Origin: Rhodococcus sp. ARC_M6
Lineage (GTDB): Bacteria > Actinomycetota > Actinomycetes > Mycobacteriales > Mycobacteriaceae
Length of the DNA stretch: 64,000 nt
Reading direction: 5' to 3'
Assembly (NCBI RefSeq): GCF_022810305.1
Contig: NZ_JALGQH010000009.1
Span: 1 to 64,000 of the forward strand
Under the pieces are notes generated by a model. It saw nothing but the letters and a program-made list of their open reading frames with translations. It ran no database searches and had not been told where the DNA came from. Below, in pieces: positions 1 to 9,558 of this stretch. Numbering within the stretch: position 1 is the first letter of the stretch; the number at the start of each line of letters is the position of its first letter. The position numbers were made by a program, and so were the translations under genes.

Positions 1-56
1 ATGTGTTAAGCACGCCGCCAGCGTTCGTCCTGAGCCAGGATCAAACTCTCCGTTGA
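1..56 (-). rRNA. rrs: 16S ribosomal RNA, 5' end only (runs off left edge)
   Basis: The reverse complement contains the universal 16S start AGAGTTTGATCCTGGCTCAG followed by GACGAACGCTGGCGGCGTGC. This is the first 50-odd nucleotides of bacterial 16S rRNA. Aligning the AGAGTTTGATC block to E. coli position 8 puts the mature 5' end near base 56. The gene is transcribed leftward and the rest is outside the window. The bases immediately upstream belong to the rRNA leader, so the end is approximate by a few bases. Confidence 0.97.
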
Positions 57-290
57 AGACTCTAGATTTCGTGGGCAAGCCCACTAATCAGTCATAGACA
101 AATAAGAGTCAAATCACTAGCAAAAAAACTCAACTAGCAAAAATGTGTCGACAACCGTTCAGACGGAAGAATGAACGAATCATCGACGAAAAATACTCAC
201 ACCCCTCACTCAGCACCGAAACCGTAAGGCCCGGAACATCATTCGCGATGTGAAGTACCAAAAATTTGGCACTGACATTCATCGACACAC

Positions 291-311
291 TGTTGAGTTC
301 TCAAAGAACAC
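291..311 (-). promoter_or_regulatory. rRNA leader boxA-type antitermination element
   Basis: The minus strand reads TGTTCTTTGAGAACTCAACA, the conserved leader block found before 16S in mycobacteria and relatives. In that family it acts in the nascent RNA with Nus factors to make RNA polymerase resist termination through the rRNA operon. It sits about 240 bases upstream of the 16S 5' end and about 50 bases downstream of the predicted promoter, the expected order. Confidence 0.75.
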
Positions 312-361
312 GCGCACACCTTCGCTTCAACCAAGGTTGAACGCTCCGGGGCAGGCTTTAT

Positions 362-390
362 ACTTTAGCTTGTGCACCACCGGGAAGCAA
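362..390 (-). promoter_or_regulatory. Probable rRNA operon promoter
   Basis: On the minus strand a -35 box TTGCTT (390-385) is followed after exactly 17 bases by a -10 box TAAAGT (367-362). An overlapping alternative -10, TATAAA, lies at 362-357. A second -35-like TTGACT (419-414) lacks a good partner. The position upstream of boxA fits an rRNA promoter. Other tandem promoters may exist nearer tyrS; this is motif reading only. Confidence 0.5.
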
Positions 391-582
391 GTTCCCGTAT
401 TCAGTGCTTCACCAGTCAAACCGTAGAAGATTTGACTAAGCGACTGTCTCCGACTTCGTCCAACCGCGTGTCCCCGACCTCTCGGTCGGGGTTGGTGTCC
501 GTGTCGCTCTGACTTGGACAAAGTTACGCGACGGAAAACTGAGCGTCAAACTCCCAGGTCGCAGATGTCCGTTGGGTTAAAT

Positions 583-618
583 CCGCTGGTAGCTCGCTCG
601 CGAGCGAGCTACCAGCGG
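583..618. terminator. Perfect 36-bp palindrome downstream of tyrS (probable hairpin terminator)
   Basis: CCGCTGGTAGCTCGCTCG is followed directly by its exact reverse complement, giving two 18-base arms with no mismatch and no spacer. It lies 40 bases after the tyrS stop and before the rRNA promoter. As RNA it would fold into a very strong hairpin, so a terminator protecting the rRNA promoter from readthrough is the simplest reading. No T-run follows on the minus strand, so it would have to be a U-less terminator, or a protein-binding or cruciform site. Confidence 0.55.
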
Positions 619-657
619 TCCCAGGAGCCACTTTCGGCAACTGTGACCCCACACACG

Positions 658-1947
658 TCAGTTCGGCAGTACCTTCACGCCGGCAAAGTTGCGCTTTCCG
701 CGGCGGACGACCAACCAACTGCCATGCAGCAGATCAGTTGCGGCCGGCTCCCAATCGTCGGCGGAGACCTTCTGGTTGTTCACCGAGGCGCCACCTTCCT
801 TCACTGCGCGTCGAGCAGCTCCCTTGCTTTCACACAAACCGCTGGAGACAAGAAGGTCGATGATCGTGCGCGGCTCCCCCGGAGCCAACTCACTGACCGA
901 TGCTTCCTTCAACGCCGCGGCGAGTGTCGACTCGTCGAGCTCGCTCAGCTCTGCCTTTCCGAACAATGCCTGGCTGGCGAGCTCCACAGACCGGGTGTTG
1001 TGTTCGCCGTGCACGAGCGTCGTCATCTCTGCTGCTAGTCGCTTCTGCGCTTCGCGGGCATGGGGACGCTCGGTTGTTGCGATCTCGAGTTCCGCGAGTT
1101 CCTCGGCACCGAGGAACGTGAACCACCGCAGGTACTTGATGACATCAGCGTCGCCGGTGTTCACGAAGTACTGGTACCAGGCGTAAGGGCTGGTCATTTC
1201 CGGATCGAGCCACAAGCTGCCGCCGCCGGTTGATTTGCCGAACTTCTTGCCGTCGGCAGACGTCACGAGAGGAACGGTCATTGCATGGACGCTCTTGCCG
1301 TCAACCCGACGGTTGAGCTCGACGCCGGCGATGATGTTGCCCCACTGATCCGAACCGCCGACCTGCAAGCTGCAGTCGAGATCGCGCTGCAGGTGTAGGT
1401 AGTCGTTTGCCTGGAGCAGCATGTAGCTGAACTCGGTGTACGACATTCCATCGGATTCGAGGCGGCGCTTGACTGTGTCACGCGCAAGCATGACGTTCAC
1501 CGAGAAGTGCTTGCCGATGTCCCGCAGGAAGTCGATGGCCGACATCTTGCCGGTCCAGTTCATGTTGTTCTCGATGACCGCGCCGGTCGGAGAATCGTCG
1601 AAGTCGACAAAACGTTCCAGCTGGCCGCGGATGCGCCCAGCCCAGTCCGCGACGGTATCCGCGGAGTTCATCGTGCGTTCTCCGACGTCGCGGGGATCGC
1701 CGATCAGTCCGGTTGCACCGCCGGCGAGAACGATCGGACGGTTGCCGGCACGCTGGAAACGCTTGAGAGCGAGCAGAGGAACGAGGTGACCGGCGTGCAA
1801 GCTCGGCCCGGTGGGGTCGAACCCGGCATACAGCGTGATCGGTCCCGCCTCGAGATTCTTACGTAATGCGTCGAGATCGGTTGATTGGGCGATCAGTCCC
1901 CGCCAGGTCAGTTCGTCGAGAATATTCTCAGTCACGGGGTCGATCAT
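658..1947 (-). CDS. tyrS: Tyrosyl-tRNA synthetase
   Basis: Class I aminoacyl-tRNA synthetase that charges tRNA-Tyr in the cytoplasm. The 429-residue length matches bacterial TyrRS. The ATP-binding HIGH-type motif is HAGH at residues 51-54, within [13 protein letters not shown]. The KMSKS-type loop appears as KFGKS near residue 230, and an S4 RNA-binding domain ends the protein. The frame can be extended far upstream, but ATG 1947 is preferred: it has the ribosome site AGAGGTGGG just before it, and the family's N-terminus begins there. Only 7 bases separate it from the upstream glycosylase gene, so the two are probably co-transcribed. The order matches mycobacterial mpg-tyrS. Confidence 0.96.
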   Translation of the reverse strand: MIDPVTENILDELTWRGLIAQSTDLDALRKNLEAGPITLYAGFDPTGPSLHAGHLVPLLALKRFQRAGNRPIVLAGGATGLIGDPRDVGERTMNSADTVADWAGRIRGQLERFVDFDDSPTGAVIENNMNWTGKMSAIDFLRDIGKHFSVNVMLARDTVKRRLESDGMSYTEFSYMLLQANDYLHLQRDLDCSLQVGGSDQWGNIIAGVELNRRVDGKSVHAMTVPLVTSADGKKFGKSTGGGSLWLDPEMTSPYAWYQYFVNTGDADVIKYLRWFTFLGAEELAELEIATTERPHAREAQKRLAAEMTTLVHGEHNTRSVELASQALFGKAELSELDESTLAAALKEASVSELAPGEPRTIIDLLVSSGLCESKGAARRAVKEGGASVNNQKVSADDWEPAATDLLHGSWLVVRRGKRNFAGVKVLPN

Positions 1948-1954
1948 CCCACCT

Positions 1955-2581
1955 CTACGAATCAGCAGGCGCTCGCGGGCTTCGACGGTAGGCGGACACG
2001 GCGGAAGAATCCGGAATCCACAGTCGCCAGGGAATGTCCGCCGCCGTACTGACTCCCACTCGGGGGCCTTCACTCCAGATCTCCGCTTCTCCCAACTGCA
2101 AACGCACCCGCGAAGTCGGATCGAAGACATCCAATCCATTGTCCGCCAACGAGATTCCCACGGACGAGCCGAGATTGCCTGGCCCGCGCGCCCAGTCGTA
2201 CTTGTGCCGAGCACGGGAGCGTCGTTCCTTGACGACGTCATCTCCGGCCACAACCTCAGCAGCCCGGAGTAATACACCACCAGCGACTCCCGTGGGTCCG
2301 TAAGAAATGTTCATACAGAAGTGCATTCCGTAGCTGCGGTAGACGTAGAGCAACCCCGCCCGCCCGAACATCACCCGATTCCGCGGCGTTTGCCCTCGAT
2401 ACGAGTGCGCGGCCGGGTCCGGCCAGGGCCCGACCTTCTCCCCGCCGTATGCCTCCACCTCGACTATTCGCAGCGCCACGTCGTCGACCGTCAGTGTTGA
2501 ACCCAGAATGATCAAGCCCGCTTCGCGGGGACTCGTCACGTCCGCCAGAACCTTGATGCTCACCTGTTCAATTGTGCCCAA
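1955..2581 (-). CDS. mpg: 3-methyladenine DNA glycosylase (AAG/MPG family)
   Basis: Base-excision repair enzyme that removes alkylated purines from DNA. The 208-residue protein carries family blocks: VEVEAYGG with a following [13 protein letters not shown] stretch, then [21 protein letters not shown], and RGPGNLG near residue 135. The start is the TTG at 2581, preceded by GGGAG at a normal distance; a GTG at 2563 is possible. The gene lies directly upstream of tyrS and divergent from the ABC exporter genes, as in M. tuberculosis Rv1688-Rv1689. The exporter's -35 box falls at or just inside the start, so the two divergent transcription units share a very short control region. Confidence 0.9.
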   Translation of the reverse strand: MGTIEQVSIKVLADVTSPREAGLIILGSTLTVDDVALRIVEVEAYGGEKVGPWPDPAAHSYRGQTPRNRVMFGRAGLLYVYRSYGMHFCMNISYGPTGVAGGVLLRAAEVVAGDDVVKERRSRARHKYDWARGPGNLGSSVGISLADNGLDVFDPTSRVRLQLGEAEIWSEGPRVGVSTAADIPWRLWIPDSSAVSAYRRSPRAPADS

Positions 2582-2584
2582 CCG

Positions 2585-2632
2585 TTGACTCCCGGGTGCG
2601 CCGCGTCACATAATTCATCAAGTGATGAATTA
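2585..2632 (+). promoter_or_regulatory. Promoter and palindromic operator of the ABC exporter operon
   Basis: A -35 box TTGACT (2585-2590) is followed after 18 bases by a -10 box CATAAT (2609-2614). Overlapping the -10 and the expected start site is the palindrome TAATTCATCA-AG-TGATGAATTA (2611-2632), with two perfect 10-base arms. The third gene of the operon encodes a TetR repressor, so this is the natural autoregulatory operator. The assignment to that repressor is inference from position. Confidence 0.65.
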
Positions 2633-2650
2633 CTGGAAGTGAGGCACACA

Positions 2651-3385
2651 GTGACCACGAAACCAGCAATCGACATTCGAGGTCTTCGCGTAATCCGCGG
2701 AAAGAACGAGGTCCTCCACTCGATCGACCTTCAGGTTGCCAGCGGATCCATCACCGGACTTCTCGGTCCGTCCGGCTGCGGAAAAACAACGCTGATGCGC
2801 ACGATTGTCGGAACTCAGATCGTCGAAAGTGGAGACGTCAAGGTCCTGGGCGACGATGCCGGGTCGGCCGCTCTTCGGCGCCGCGTCGGCTATGTCACCC
2901 AATCCCCCAGCGTCTACGGAGATCTGACGGTCACCCGCAATGTCCAGTATTTCGGCGCGCTCTACGGCAAGTCCGCGGCTGATGTTCGCGCAGCGATAGA
3001 TACCGTCGGCCTCACCCAAAATGCACACCAGCTCGCCGCAGACCTCTCCGGCGGACAGGCAACTCGGGTATCTCTCGCGTGCGCTCTGGTCGCCGACCCT
3101 GAATTGCTGGTTCTCGACGAGCCGACGGTCGGGCTCGATCCGGTACTTCGCGTCGAACTGTGGGAACGATTTGCCGAACTCGCCAAACACGGCACAACGC
3201 TCCTGGTGTCGAGTCACGTCATGGACGAAGCAGATCACTGCGCGCAGCTGATCCTGATGCGCGACGGCTACCTTCTGGCGCACCTCACTCCCGATCAACT
3301 TCGCGCCAAAACCCGGTGCGAGCGCCTGGAAGACGCATTCCTCGAATTGATCCGAACTTCACCCGTCGGAGGCGAAATATCATGA
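2651..3385 (+). CDS. ABC transporter ATP-binding protein (drug/lipid exporter type)
   Basis: Energises an exporter by ATP hydrolysis on the cytoplasmic face. Visible motifs in order: Walker A GPSGCGKTT, Q-loop region VTQSP, signature LSGGQATRVSLACAL, Walker B LLVLDEP, then a switch-histidine block (LVSSH). It belongs to the ABC-2 multidrug-resistance class that pairs with a separate membrane subunit. I chose GTG 2651, which follows GGAAG, rather than the longer TTG frame at 2585, because the latter begins inside the promoter. Its stop overlaps the permease ATG (ATGA), so translation is coupled. It corresponds in order to M. tuberculosis Rv1687c. Confidence 0.93.
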   Translation: MTTKPAIDIRGLRVIRGKNEVLHSIDLQVASGSITGLLGPSGCGKTTLMRTIVGTQIVESGDVKVLGDDAGSAALRRRVGYVTQSPSVYGDLTVTRNVQYFGALYGKSAADVRAAIDTVGLTQNAHQLAADLSGGQATRVSLACALVADPELLVLDEPTVGLDPVLRVELWERFAELAKHGTTLLVSSHVMDEADHCAQLILMRDGYLLAHLTPDQLRAKTRCERLEDAFLELIRTSPVGGEIS

Positions 3386-4137
3386 GTGTCAACATCTTCG
3401 GATCAACAACGCGAAGAATCCTCCTGCAGCTACGCCAGGATCACCGCACGGTCGCGATGATCCTGCTGGTTCCGACGCTCCTGATGGTCCTCCTGTACTT
3501 CCTCTACCAGGACGTGCCGACCCCACCCGGTCAGACTTCGATCTTTCAACGCGTCGCCATCACCATGCTCGGGATCCTTCCCTTTGTCGTGATGTTTCTG
3601 GTTACCTCCATCGCCATGCAACGGGAACGGAGTTCCGGCACTCTCGAACGCCTGCTGACAACGCCAATGGGCAAATTGGATCTGCTGGCCGGATATGCGG
3701 CCGCATTCTCACTGTCTGCAGCGGCTCAGGCGGCTCTCGCGTGCACCGTCGCGTTCGGATTCCTGGGGCTGACTATCGCCGGCAGTCTGGGTTGGGTGAT
3801 CGTGATCGCTGTTCTAGTCGCAATCCTCGGAGTCGCCCTCGGCCTGCTGGCCAGTGCCTTTGCCAGAACCGAGTTCCAAGCGGTTCAATTCATGCCCGTC
3901 GTGGTGGTTCCCCAACTATTCCTGTGCGGACTGTTCGTACCCCGTGATCAACTACCGACGTGGCTTGAATGGATCAGCAACGTACTCCCCCTGAGTTACG
4001 CCGTCGACGCGCTCGAACAGGTGTCGATTCACGCTGACGCCACCGGCCAGATGTGGCGTGACCTCGCAATCATGGCTGGTTTTGCCGCCGCAGCGTTATC
4101 GCTGGCAGCAGCTACCCTCGATCGCCGAACACCATGA
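3382..4137 (+). CDS. ABC-2 type transporter permease
   Basis: The 251-residue membrane subunit of the exporter encoded just upstream. The sequence shows about six hydrophobic segments: MILLVPTLLMVLLYFLY near the N-terminus, then ML..LPFVVMFLVTSIA, and further ones to the C-terminus. It carries the ABC-2 signature around RERSSGTLERLLTTPM (residues 75-91). The ATG overlaps the ATPase stop and its own stop overlaps the next gene, so the three genes form one translationally coupled operon. The substrate is not readable from sequence. It is syntenic with Rv1686c. Confidence 0.92.
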   Translation: MSVNIFGSTTRRILLQLRQDHRTVAMILLVPTLLMVLLYFLYQDVPTPPGQTSIFQRVAITMLGILPFVVMFLVTSIAMQRERSSGTLERLLTTPMGKLDLLAGYAAAFSLSAAAQAALACTVAFGFLGLTIAGSLGWVIVIAVLVAILGVALGLLASAFARTEFQAVQFMPVVVVPQLFLCGLFVPRDQLPTWLEWISNVLPLSYAVDALEQVSIHADATGQMWRDLAIMAGFAAAALSLAAATLDRRTP

Positions 4138-4733
4138 ACATCACGGCGCGATCCGGCCGGCGCCCCGGCAAGTCCGAAACTCGAACACAGATTCTCGAGA
4201 GCGCCCGACGCGCATTTTCACGGAACGGATTCCGGCAGGCGACAATCCGATCCATCGCCTTGGACGCCGAGGTCGACCCGGCCTTGATCCACCACTATTT
4301 CGGTAGCAAGGAACAGCTGTTCACAGCTGCAATCGCGCTACCGCTGGATCCGAGAATCGTCCTCGCGCCGGTTCAGGCATCAACGAACGAACAACTGGGC
4401 GCCACGCTGCTGACGGCGGTGATCGGCGTCTGGGAATCCGAACACCGCGACGCCGTTCTCGCTGCATTTCGATCTGCGATTTCAGGCGACGGATCACAGT
4501 TGATCCAGAGCTTCCTACTGAACATCGTCTTGCGCGACATCATCCCGCGAGTGGACACGCCGCCCGGGAGCGGACTGCTTCGAGCGGAATTGGTCGCGTC
4601 GCAGATCGCGGGGCTTTTGATGACGCGCTACATTCTCGAGCTCGATCCGCTGAAATCACTGAGCGTCGACGCGCTCATACCGCTGGTGGCTCCCAACCTC
4701 CAGCGGTATCTCACGGGAGAACTCCCGATCTAA
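4134..4733 (+). CDS. TetR-family transcriptional repressor of the ABC exporter
   Basis: The 199-residue protein has an N-terminal TetR helix-turn-helix at about residues 15-60 (TRTQILESARRAFSRNGFRQATIRSIALDAEVDPALIHHYFGSKE, where the last part is the recognition helix). A helical ligand-binding domain follows. It is the last gene of the exporter operon (ATGA overlap) and ends 4 bases into the convergent Trm112-like gene. By analogy with such operons it probably represses the promoter at 2585-2632 and releases it when an exported compound binds. It is syntenic with Rv1685c. Confidence 0.9.
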   Translation: MNITARSGRRPGKSETRTQILESARRAFSRNGFRQATIRSIALDAEVDPALIHHYFGSKEQLFTAAIALPLDPRIVLAPVQASTNEQLGATLLTAVIGVWESEHRDAVLAAFRSAISGDGSQLIQSFLLNIVLRDIIPRVDTPPGSGLLRAELVASQIAGLLMTRYILELDPLKSLSVDALIPLVAPNLQRYLTGELPI

Positions 4734-4951
4734 GCCAGACCGTCGGCTGCGCCGGACTGTGCAAGTAACTGCTCATGCTCGTCATCTGCAACGTCACGAG
4801 CCTCGTCGATCAACAGCACCGGGATGCCGTTCTCGATCGGGTAGGCGCGCCGAAGGCGAGGGTTGTAGAGCAGCTTGTCCCCGACCAGCAACAGCGGGCC
4901 CTTGTCTTGCGGGCAGGCCAGAATGCTGAGCAACGTCGAATCAATAGCCAC
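4730..4951 (-). CDS. Trm112-family small protein
   Basis: A 73-residue protein of the Trm112/UPF0434 type: LLSILACPQDKGPLLL at the N-terminus, a central YPIENGIPVLLIDEA block, and an acidic tail. Homologues are small zinc-ribbon-like folds; in other organisms they activate methyltransferases, but the bacterial role is unclear. Only one Cys of the usual CP..C motif is present, so a zinc site looks degraded, as in many bacterial members. It lies upstream of the lipase/acyl-CoA synthetase fusion on the same strand, the order of Rv1684-Rv1683. Confidence 0.85.
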   Translation of the reverse strand: MAIDSTLLSILACPQDKGPLLLVGDKLLYNPRLRRAYPIENGIPVLLIDEARDVADDEHEQLLAQSGAADGLA

Positions 4952-5018
4952 GTTTTTCCTCTCGAACCGAACACGAACTGAGCGTGTTCAGGCTACCCGC
5001 CGAACACCGTCGAACCAC

Positions 5019-8000
5019 TCACCGAGACCCCGTACCCACCCTCGTCGGCATCAATTGAGCCGCAACGGCCTTGGTCAGCCGCTTGTACGACTGGGTTTCG
5101 GAGTCCAAGTACCAGGTCCGAGGACCCGGCGCAGGCACACCCGCCGCGATGAGCGCCGTCGCGCTCGGGCGATACGACGAACCCACCGGAATGCTGTCAA
5201 CGACGTGAACAATGTCCGGACGAGCGTCGAAATCGAGTTTCGACAACGCCTCGGCGAGTTCCGCCGAGCGGAATTGCCGACCCGGCAGCCACGTCACCGC
5301 CGCCACCGCCAACTGATAGGGGGCCTGACCGATCGCGTAGGCAACAGCAAGGTCCACCCGAGGAACCCTTGACAGAGCGTCGACGATCGGAGCCGTGAAA
5401 ACCGCGCCGCGAACCGTCGACATGACCGTGTGCTTGTGGTCGACCAACCAGTAGTCGCCGTCGGAGTCGCGTCGGAACAGGTTCTCGGTCGGAATCCACG
5501 AATCACCGGCCTCGAACAGACCTCGCATTGCACCGCCGGACAGATCAGCGTTCATTCCTGCTCGCCCAAGCAACAATCCGACCTCGTCGTCGGCGCATTC
5601 GCGAACAAATCCGTCCTCGTTTTCGAGGAGTCGACCGCTGAGCGGTTCGTAGGCCGCGAGCCGAACTCGGGCGCTACCAGGCAACGGACGACCCTTGGAT
5701 CCGATCTTGGATCCGGCCACATTGGCGAGAATGACGTCACCCTCGGTGGACGCGTAGAACTCGAGGATCTGAGCCGGATCGAACGCTTCGGTGGTCCTCT
5801 TCCACAGCCCTTGTGGCATGCCCGAACCGATGAAAAGCCGTACCGGATGACTGCCGTCGAGCAACAACAGTTCTTCGTCCAGAATCTGGCGCATCATCGA
5901 CCATGTGTAACTGACGACGGTCACTCCGTAACGGTGAATCTCCTCCACGAAACGCGCTGGATCAAGTCCCCGCGACAGTGCAATCCGGGATCCACCCGCC
6001 ATAGCGCCACCGATAGTCGCCAACAAACTCGACGAATGATGCAGGGGTGCAAGGCAATAGACAGTGTCACCGCGATCGAGGTCGGCGGCAGTCGCCGTAC
6101 CGAACGCGGAAAGCGCCCAACGATAGTTGGTGATCTGCTTCGCTTCGAGTTCGCCACCGGACTCCGCGAAGATAATGAACGCGAGTTCGCGCGCGATGCC
6201 TGGATCCGGCCGGTACCAACCCGGCAGGTTCACCGCCGCCGGATCGATCTGTTCGAGATCGATCACGTCGTGGGATGGATCGACGGTCAGTCCGCGCGCA
6301 TCGCCCCCGCCCAGCACCAGAACCGGCCGCCCGAGCGTGACCGCAGCTTCGATGTTCTCCGGATCGGTGATGATTCGGTCTACCGATCCGAGTTTGACGG
6401 CAGTGGCTACGTCGCCGCCCGGCGGGAGCATAACGGCGACAGCACCGAGTCGCGAGAGCGCCGAGATTGCCGCAAGCGCACTGGGACGTGTCTCCATCAG
6501 CACGCCGACGTGAGCTGCCGGACGCACGCCGACGGATATCAAACCGCGAACGACGTTGTCGATACGGGCATTAACGGCTTCATAGGTGTGAACGCGATTG
6601 TCGAAGAGGAAGCACTCTCCGGCCGGCGCCTTACGGCGTTGTTCTGCCAGAAGCTGACTGAGCGAAATCTTGGTGTGCGGCTGAATCTGGTTCAACCTGG
6701 CCAACCTCGGCAACGCTCGGGCGGCTTCACCGGACAGTTCGAAGGTTCCGCGCAGCGCACCGGCAGCAAAGTCACTGATACCCTTGGTCATTCCGACGCC
6801 GACCTCCGCGACAGATGCCACGGTGTGGATGATCCGATTGCTGATCGACACACCGGTCTCGTCCTCGGGGTACGGACCCTGGGGCATGTGATCGACACGA
6901 TCCGGGAGTGTCCCACCCCGTTCGGTCCACTGCACAAATTCCCCAGTAGTCGGCCACGTGTGGGTTGCGGCGATGGAACCGACTACCAGACCGAAATGCC
7001 CTGCACGTAACGTCGATTCGTAGACGTCAGCACGCGGCGCTGCCTGGGTAATGCCGCGGACCGCCTGAGGCTGGCCGATGTCGTCGACCTCGCCGACAAA
7101 CGCCAGAATGGGACAGGTGATCTCGGCGAGCGACACCACTTGATCTTTGATGACAAAGCCACCGGACATCATCCGGTTGTGCACGATGAACTGCTTGAGG
7201 AGTTCGGCAACTGCCGGCCCGGACCAGCCGACCCACCCTTCGGTGGCCAGGAAGCGTCGTTGCTGTTCACGCGGAAGCAGCGCTTCACGATCGTGAAGCT
7301 GCAGGAGAAAATCCACACGCATCTTGAGGGTCTTGACCGGATCGAGTAATTGGAAGCCGGTGCGGGCCATCCAGCCGGTGACCGCGAGTCTGTTGAAGAC
7401 GTGATCGGCCAGGAAATCGGCACCCCACGTGGCGATCCCAGCCGGGATACCGAACGGCAGCGCCGCCAACGTATCCACGGGGCTTCCGAAAGTGATGACG
7501 CTGGCGATATTTCGACTGCGCCGATACGCGGCCGCCTGATAGGCGAACATTCCACCCTGTGAGTACCCGGAGAGGTGAACGTCTTTGCCGGTGTGACGGT
7601 GGACGTGGTCGACGATGTCGCTGAGCGCAACGATGTGGTCGGCGAGATTACGGTCCCAGCCACCTTCTTCGGCGTCCGGCGACCCGAAGTCGACAACCCA
7701 AGGATCGAGTCCCATCCCGTGCAGAATGCCGACGGCACCCTGATCCCGGGTGACGTCGTACACGTTGGCCGACATCATCATCGGCGGAATCAACACGATA
7801 GGCGGACCGGCCACCGCGGGATCAGCATCAGGAAAATATCGTCGCAGGCGGTACATCGGCGCGCGTTCGACAATCTCGAACGGCGACGTCGTCAGATCCG
7901 TCTCGAGCCCACCCAGACGAACAACTTCGAGGCCGTTCTGTGCTGTCGCAACCACCCGCCGAAGAGGGCCCAGCACTGACTTGGAATTCAATCCCACCAT
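5019..8000 (-). CDS. Lipase/acyl-CoA synthetase-like fusion protein (Rv1683 type)
   Basis: A 993-residue two-domain protein. Residues about 60-375 form an alpha/beta hydrolase related to PHA synthase, with the nucleophile elbow GYSQGG and Ser147. After a linker, residues about 415-980 form an adenylate-forming (FadD-like) domain with the EFYASTEG motif near residue 748. The size and gene neighbours match M. tuberculosis Rv1683, which I recall as a lipid-droplet-associated lipase/synthase. The ATP P-loop, normally TSGTTG.PK, is replaced near residue 608 by AESGGELEAKQ. The usual C-terminal catalytic Lys context is also absent, so adenylation activity is doubtful. The start is ATG 8000, with GGGAGTG before it. 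Probable role: neutral-lipid turnover. Confidence 0.85.
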   Translation of the reverse strand: MVGLNSKSVLGPLRRVVATAQNGLEVVRLGGLETDLTTSPFEIVERAPMYRLRRYFPDADPAVAGPPIVLIPPMMMSANVYDVTRDQGAVGILHGMGLDPWVVDFGSPDAEEGGWDRNLADHIVALSDIVDHVHRHTGKDVHLSGYSQGGMFAYQAAAYRRSRNIASVITFGSPVDTLAALPFGIPAGIATWGADFLADHVFNRLAVTGWMARTGFQLLDPVKTLKMRVDFLLQLHDREALLPREQQRRFLATEGWVGWSGPAVAELLKQFIVHNRMMSGGFVIKDQVVSLAEITCPILAFVGEVDDIGQPQAVRGITQAAPRADVYESTLRAGHFGLVVGSIAATHTWPTTGEFVQWTERGGTLPDRVDHMPQGPYPEDETGVSISNRIIHTVASVAEVGVGMTKGISDFAAGALRGTFELSGEAARALPRLARLNQIQPHTKISLSQLLAEQRRKAPAGECFLFDNRVHTYEAVNARIDNVVRGLISVGVRPAAHVGVLMETRPSALAAISALSRLGAVAVMLPPGGDVATAVKLGSVDRIITDPENIEAAVTLGRPVLVLGGGDARGLTVDPSHDVIDLEQIDPAAVNLPGWYRPDPGIARELAFIIFAESGGELEAKQITNYRWALSAFGTATAADLDRGDTVYCLAPLHHSSSLLATIGGAMAGGSRIALSRGLDPARFVEEIHRYGVTVVSYTWSMMRQILDEELLLLDGSHPVRLFIGSGMPQGLWKRTTEAFDPAQILEFYASTEGDVILANVAGSKIGSKGRPLPGSARVRLAAYEPLSGRLLENEDGFVRECADDEVGLLLGRAGMNADLSGGAMRGLFEAGDSWIPTENLFRRDSDGDYWLVDHKHTVMSTVRGAVFTAPIVDALSRVPRVDLAVAYAIGQAPYQLAVAAVTWLPGRQFRSAELAEALSKLDFDARPDIVHVVDSIPVGSSYRPSATALIAAGVPAPGPRTWYLDSETQSYKRLTKAVAAQLMPTRVGTGSR

Positions 8001-8079
8001 TACACTCCCAAGTTACTTGCAACATCAGGTCGGTCGCATTTGTCTCAAGCGCAATTAGCCTACTGGCCCGGAAAACAAA

Positions 8080-8118
8080 TACGCGGTCAGGGAGCACAAA
8101 ATGCTCCCTGACCGCGTA
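8080..8118 (-). terminator. Intrinsic terminator of the arginine operon
   Basis: The arms TACGCGGTCAGGGAGCA and TGCTCCCTGACCGCGTA (17 bp, perfect) enclose a 5-base loop. On the minus strand the hairpin is followed by TTTGTTTTCC. It lies 18 bases after the argH stop, so it closes the argC-to-argH transcript and separates it from the lipase/synthetase gene. Confidence 0.9.
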
Positions 8119-8136
8119 AGACAGTGACCTTAGAAC

Positions 8137-9558
<1,422 letters not shown>

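Larger units (their letters stand above)
57..657. other. rRNA operon upstream region (no protein gene)
   Basis: This 600-base gap between 16S and tyrS holds the rRNA leader (57 to about 350, AT-rich next to the 16S start), a boxA-type antitermination element, a promoter and a perfect 36-bp palindrome, listed separately. ORFs that can be opened here, such as a 64-codon minus-strand frame at 327-521, have no homology I recognise and no clear ribosome site, so I read the gap as non-coding. Confidence 0.75.

Noticed and set aside
5430-7010. 526-codon plus-strand open frame inside the lipase/synthetase gene
   Set aside because: It is the exact antisense of a well-supported gene; high GC keeps opposite frames open. 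No recognisable product.
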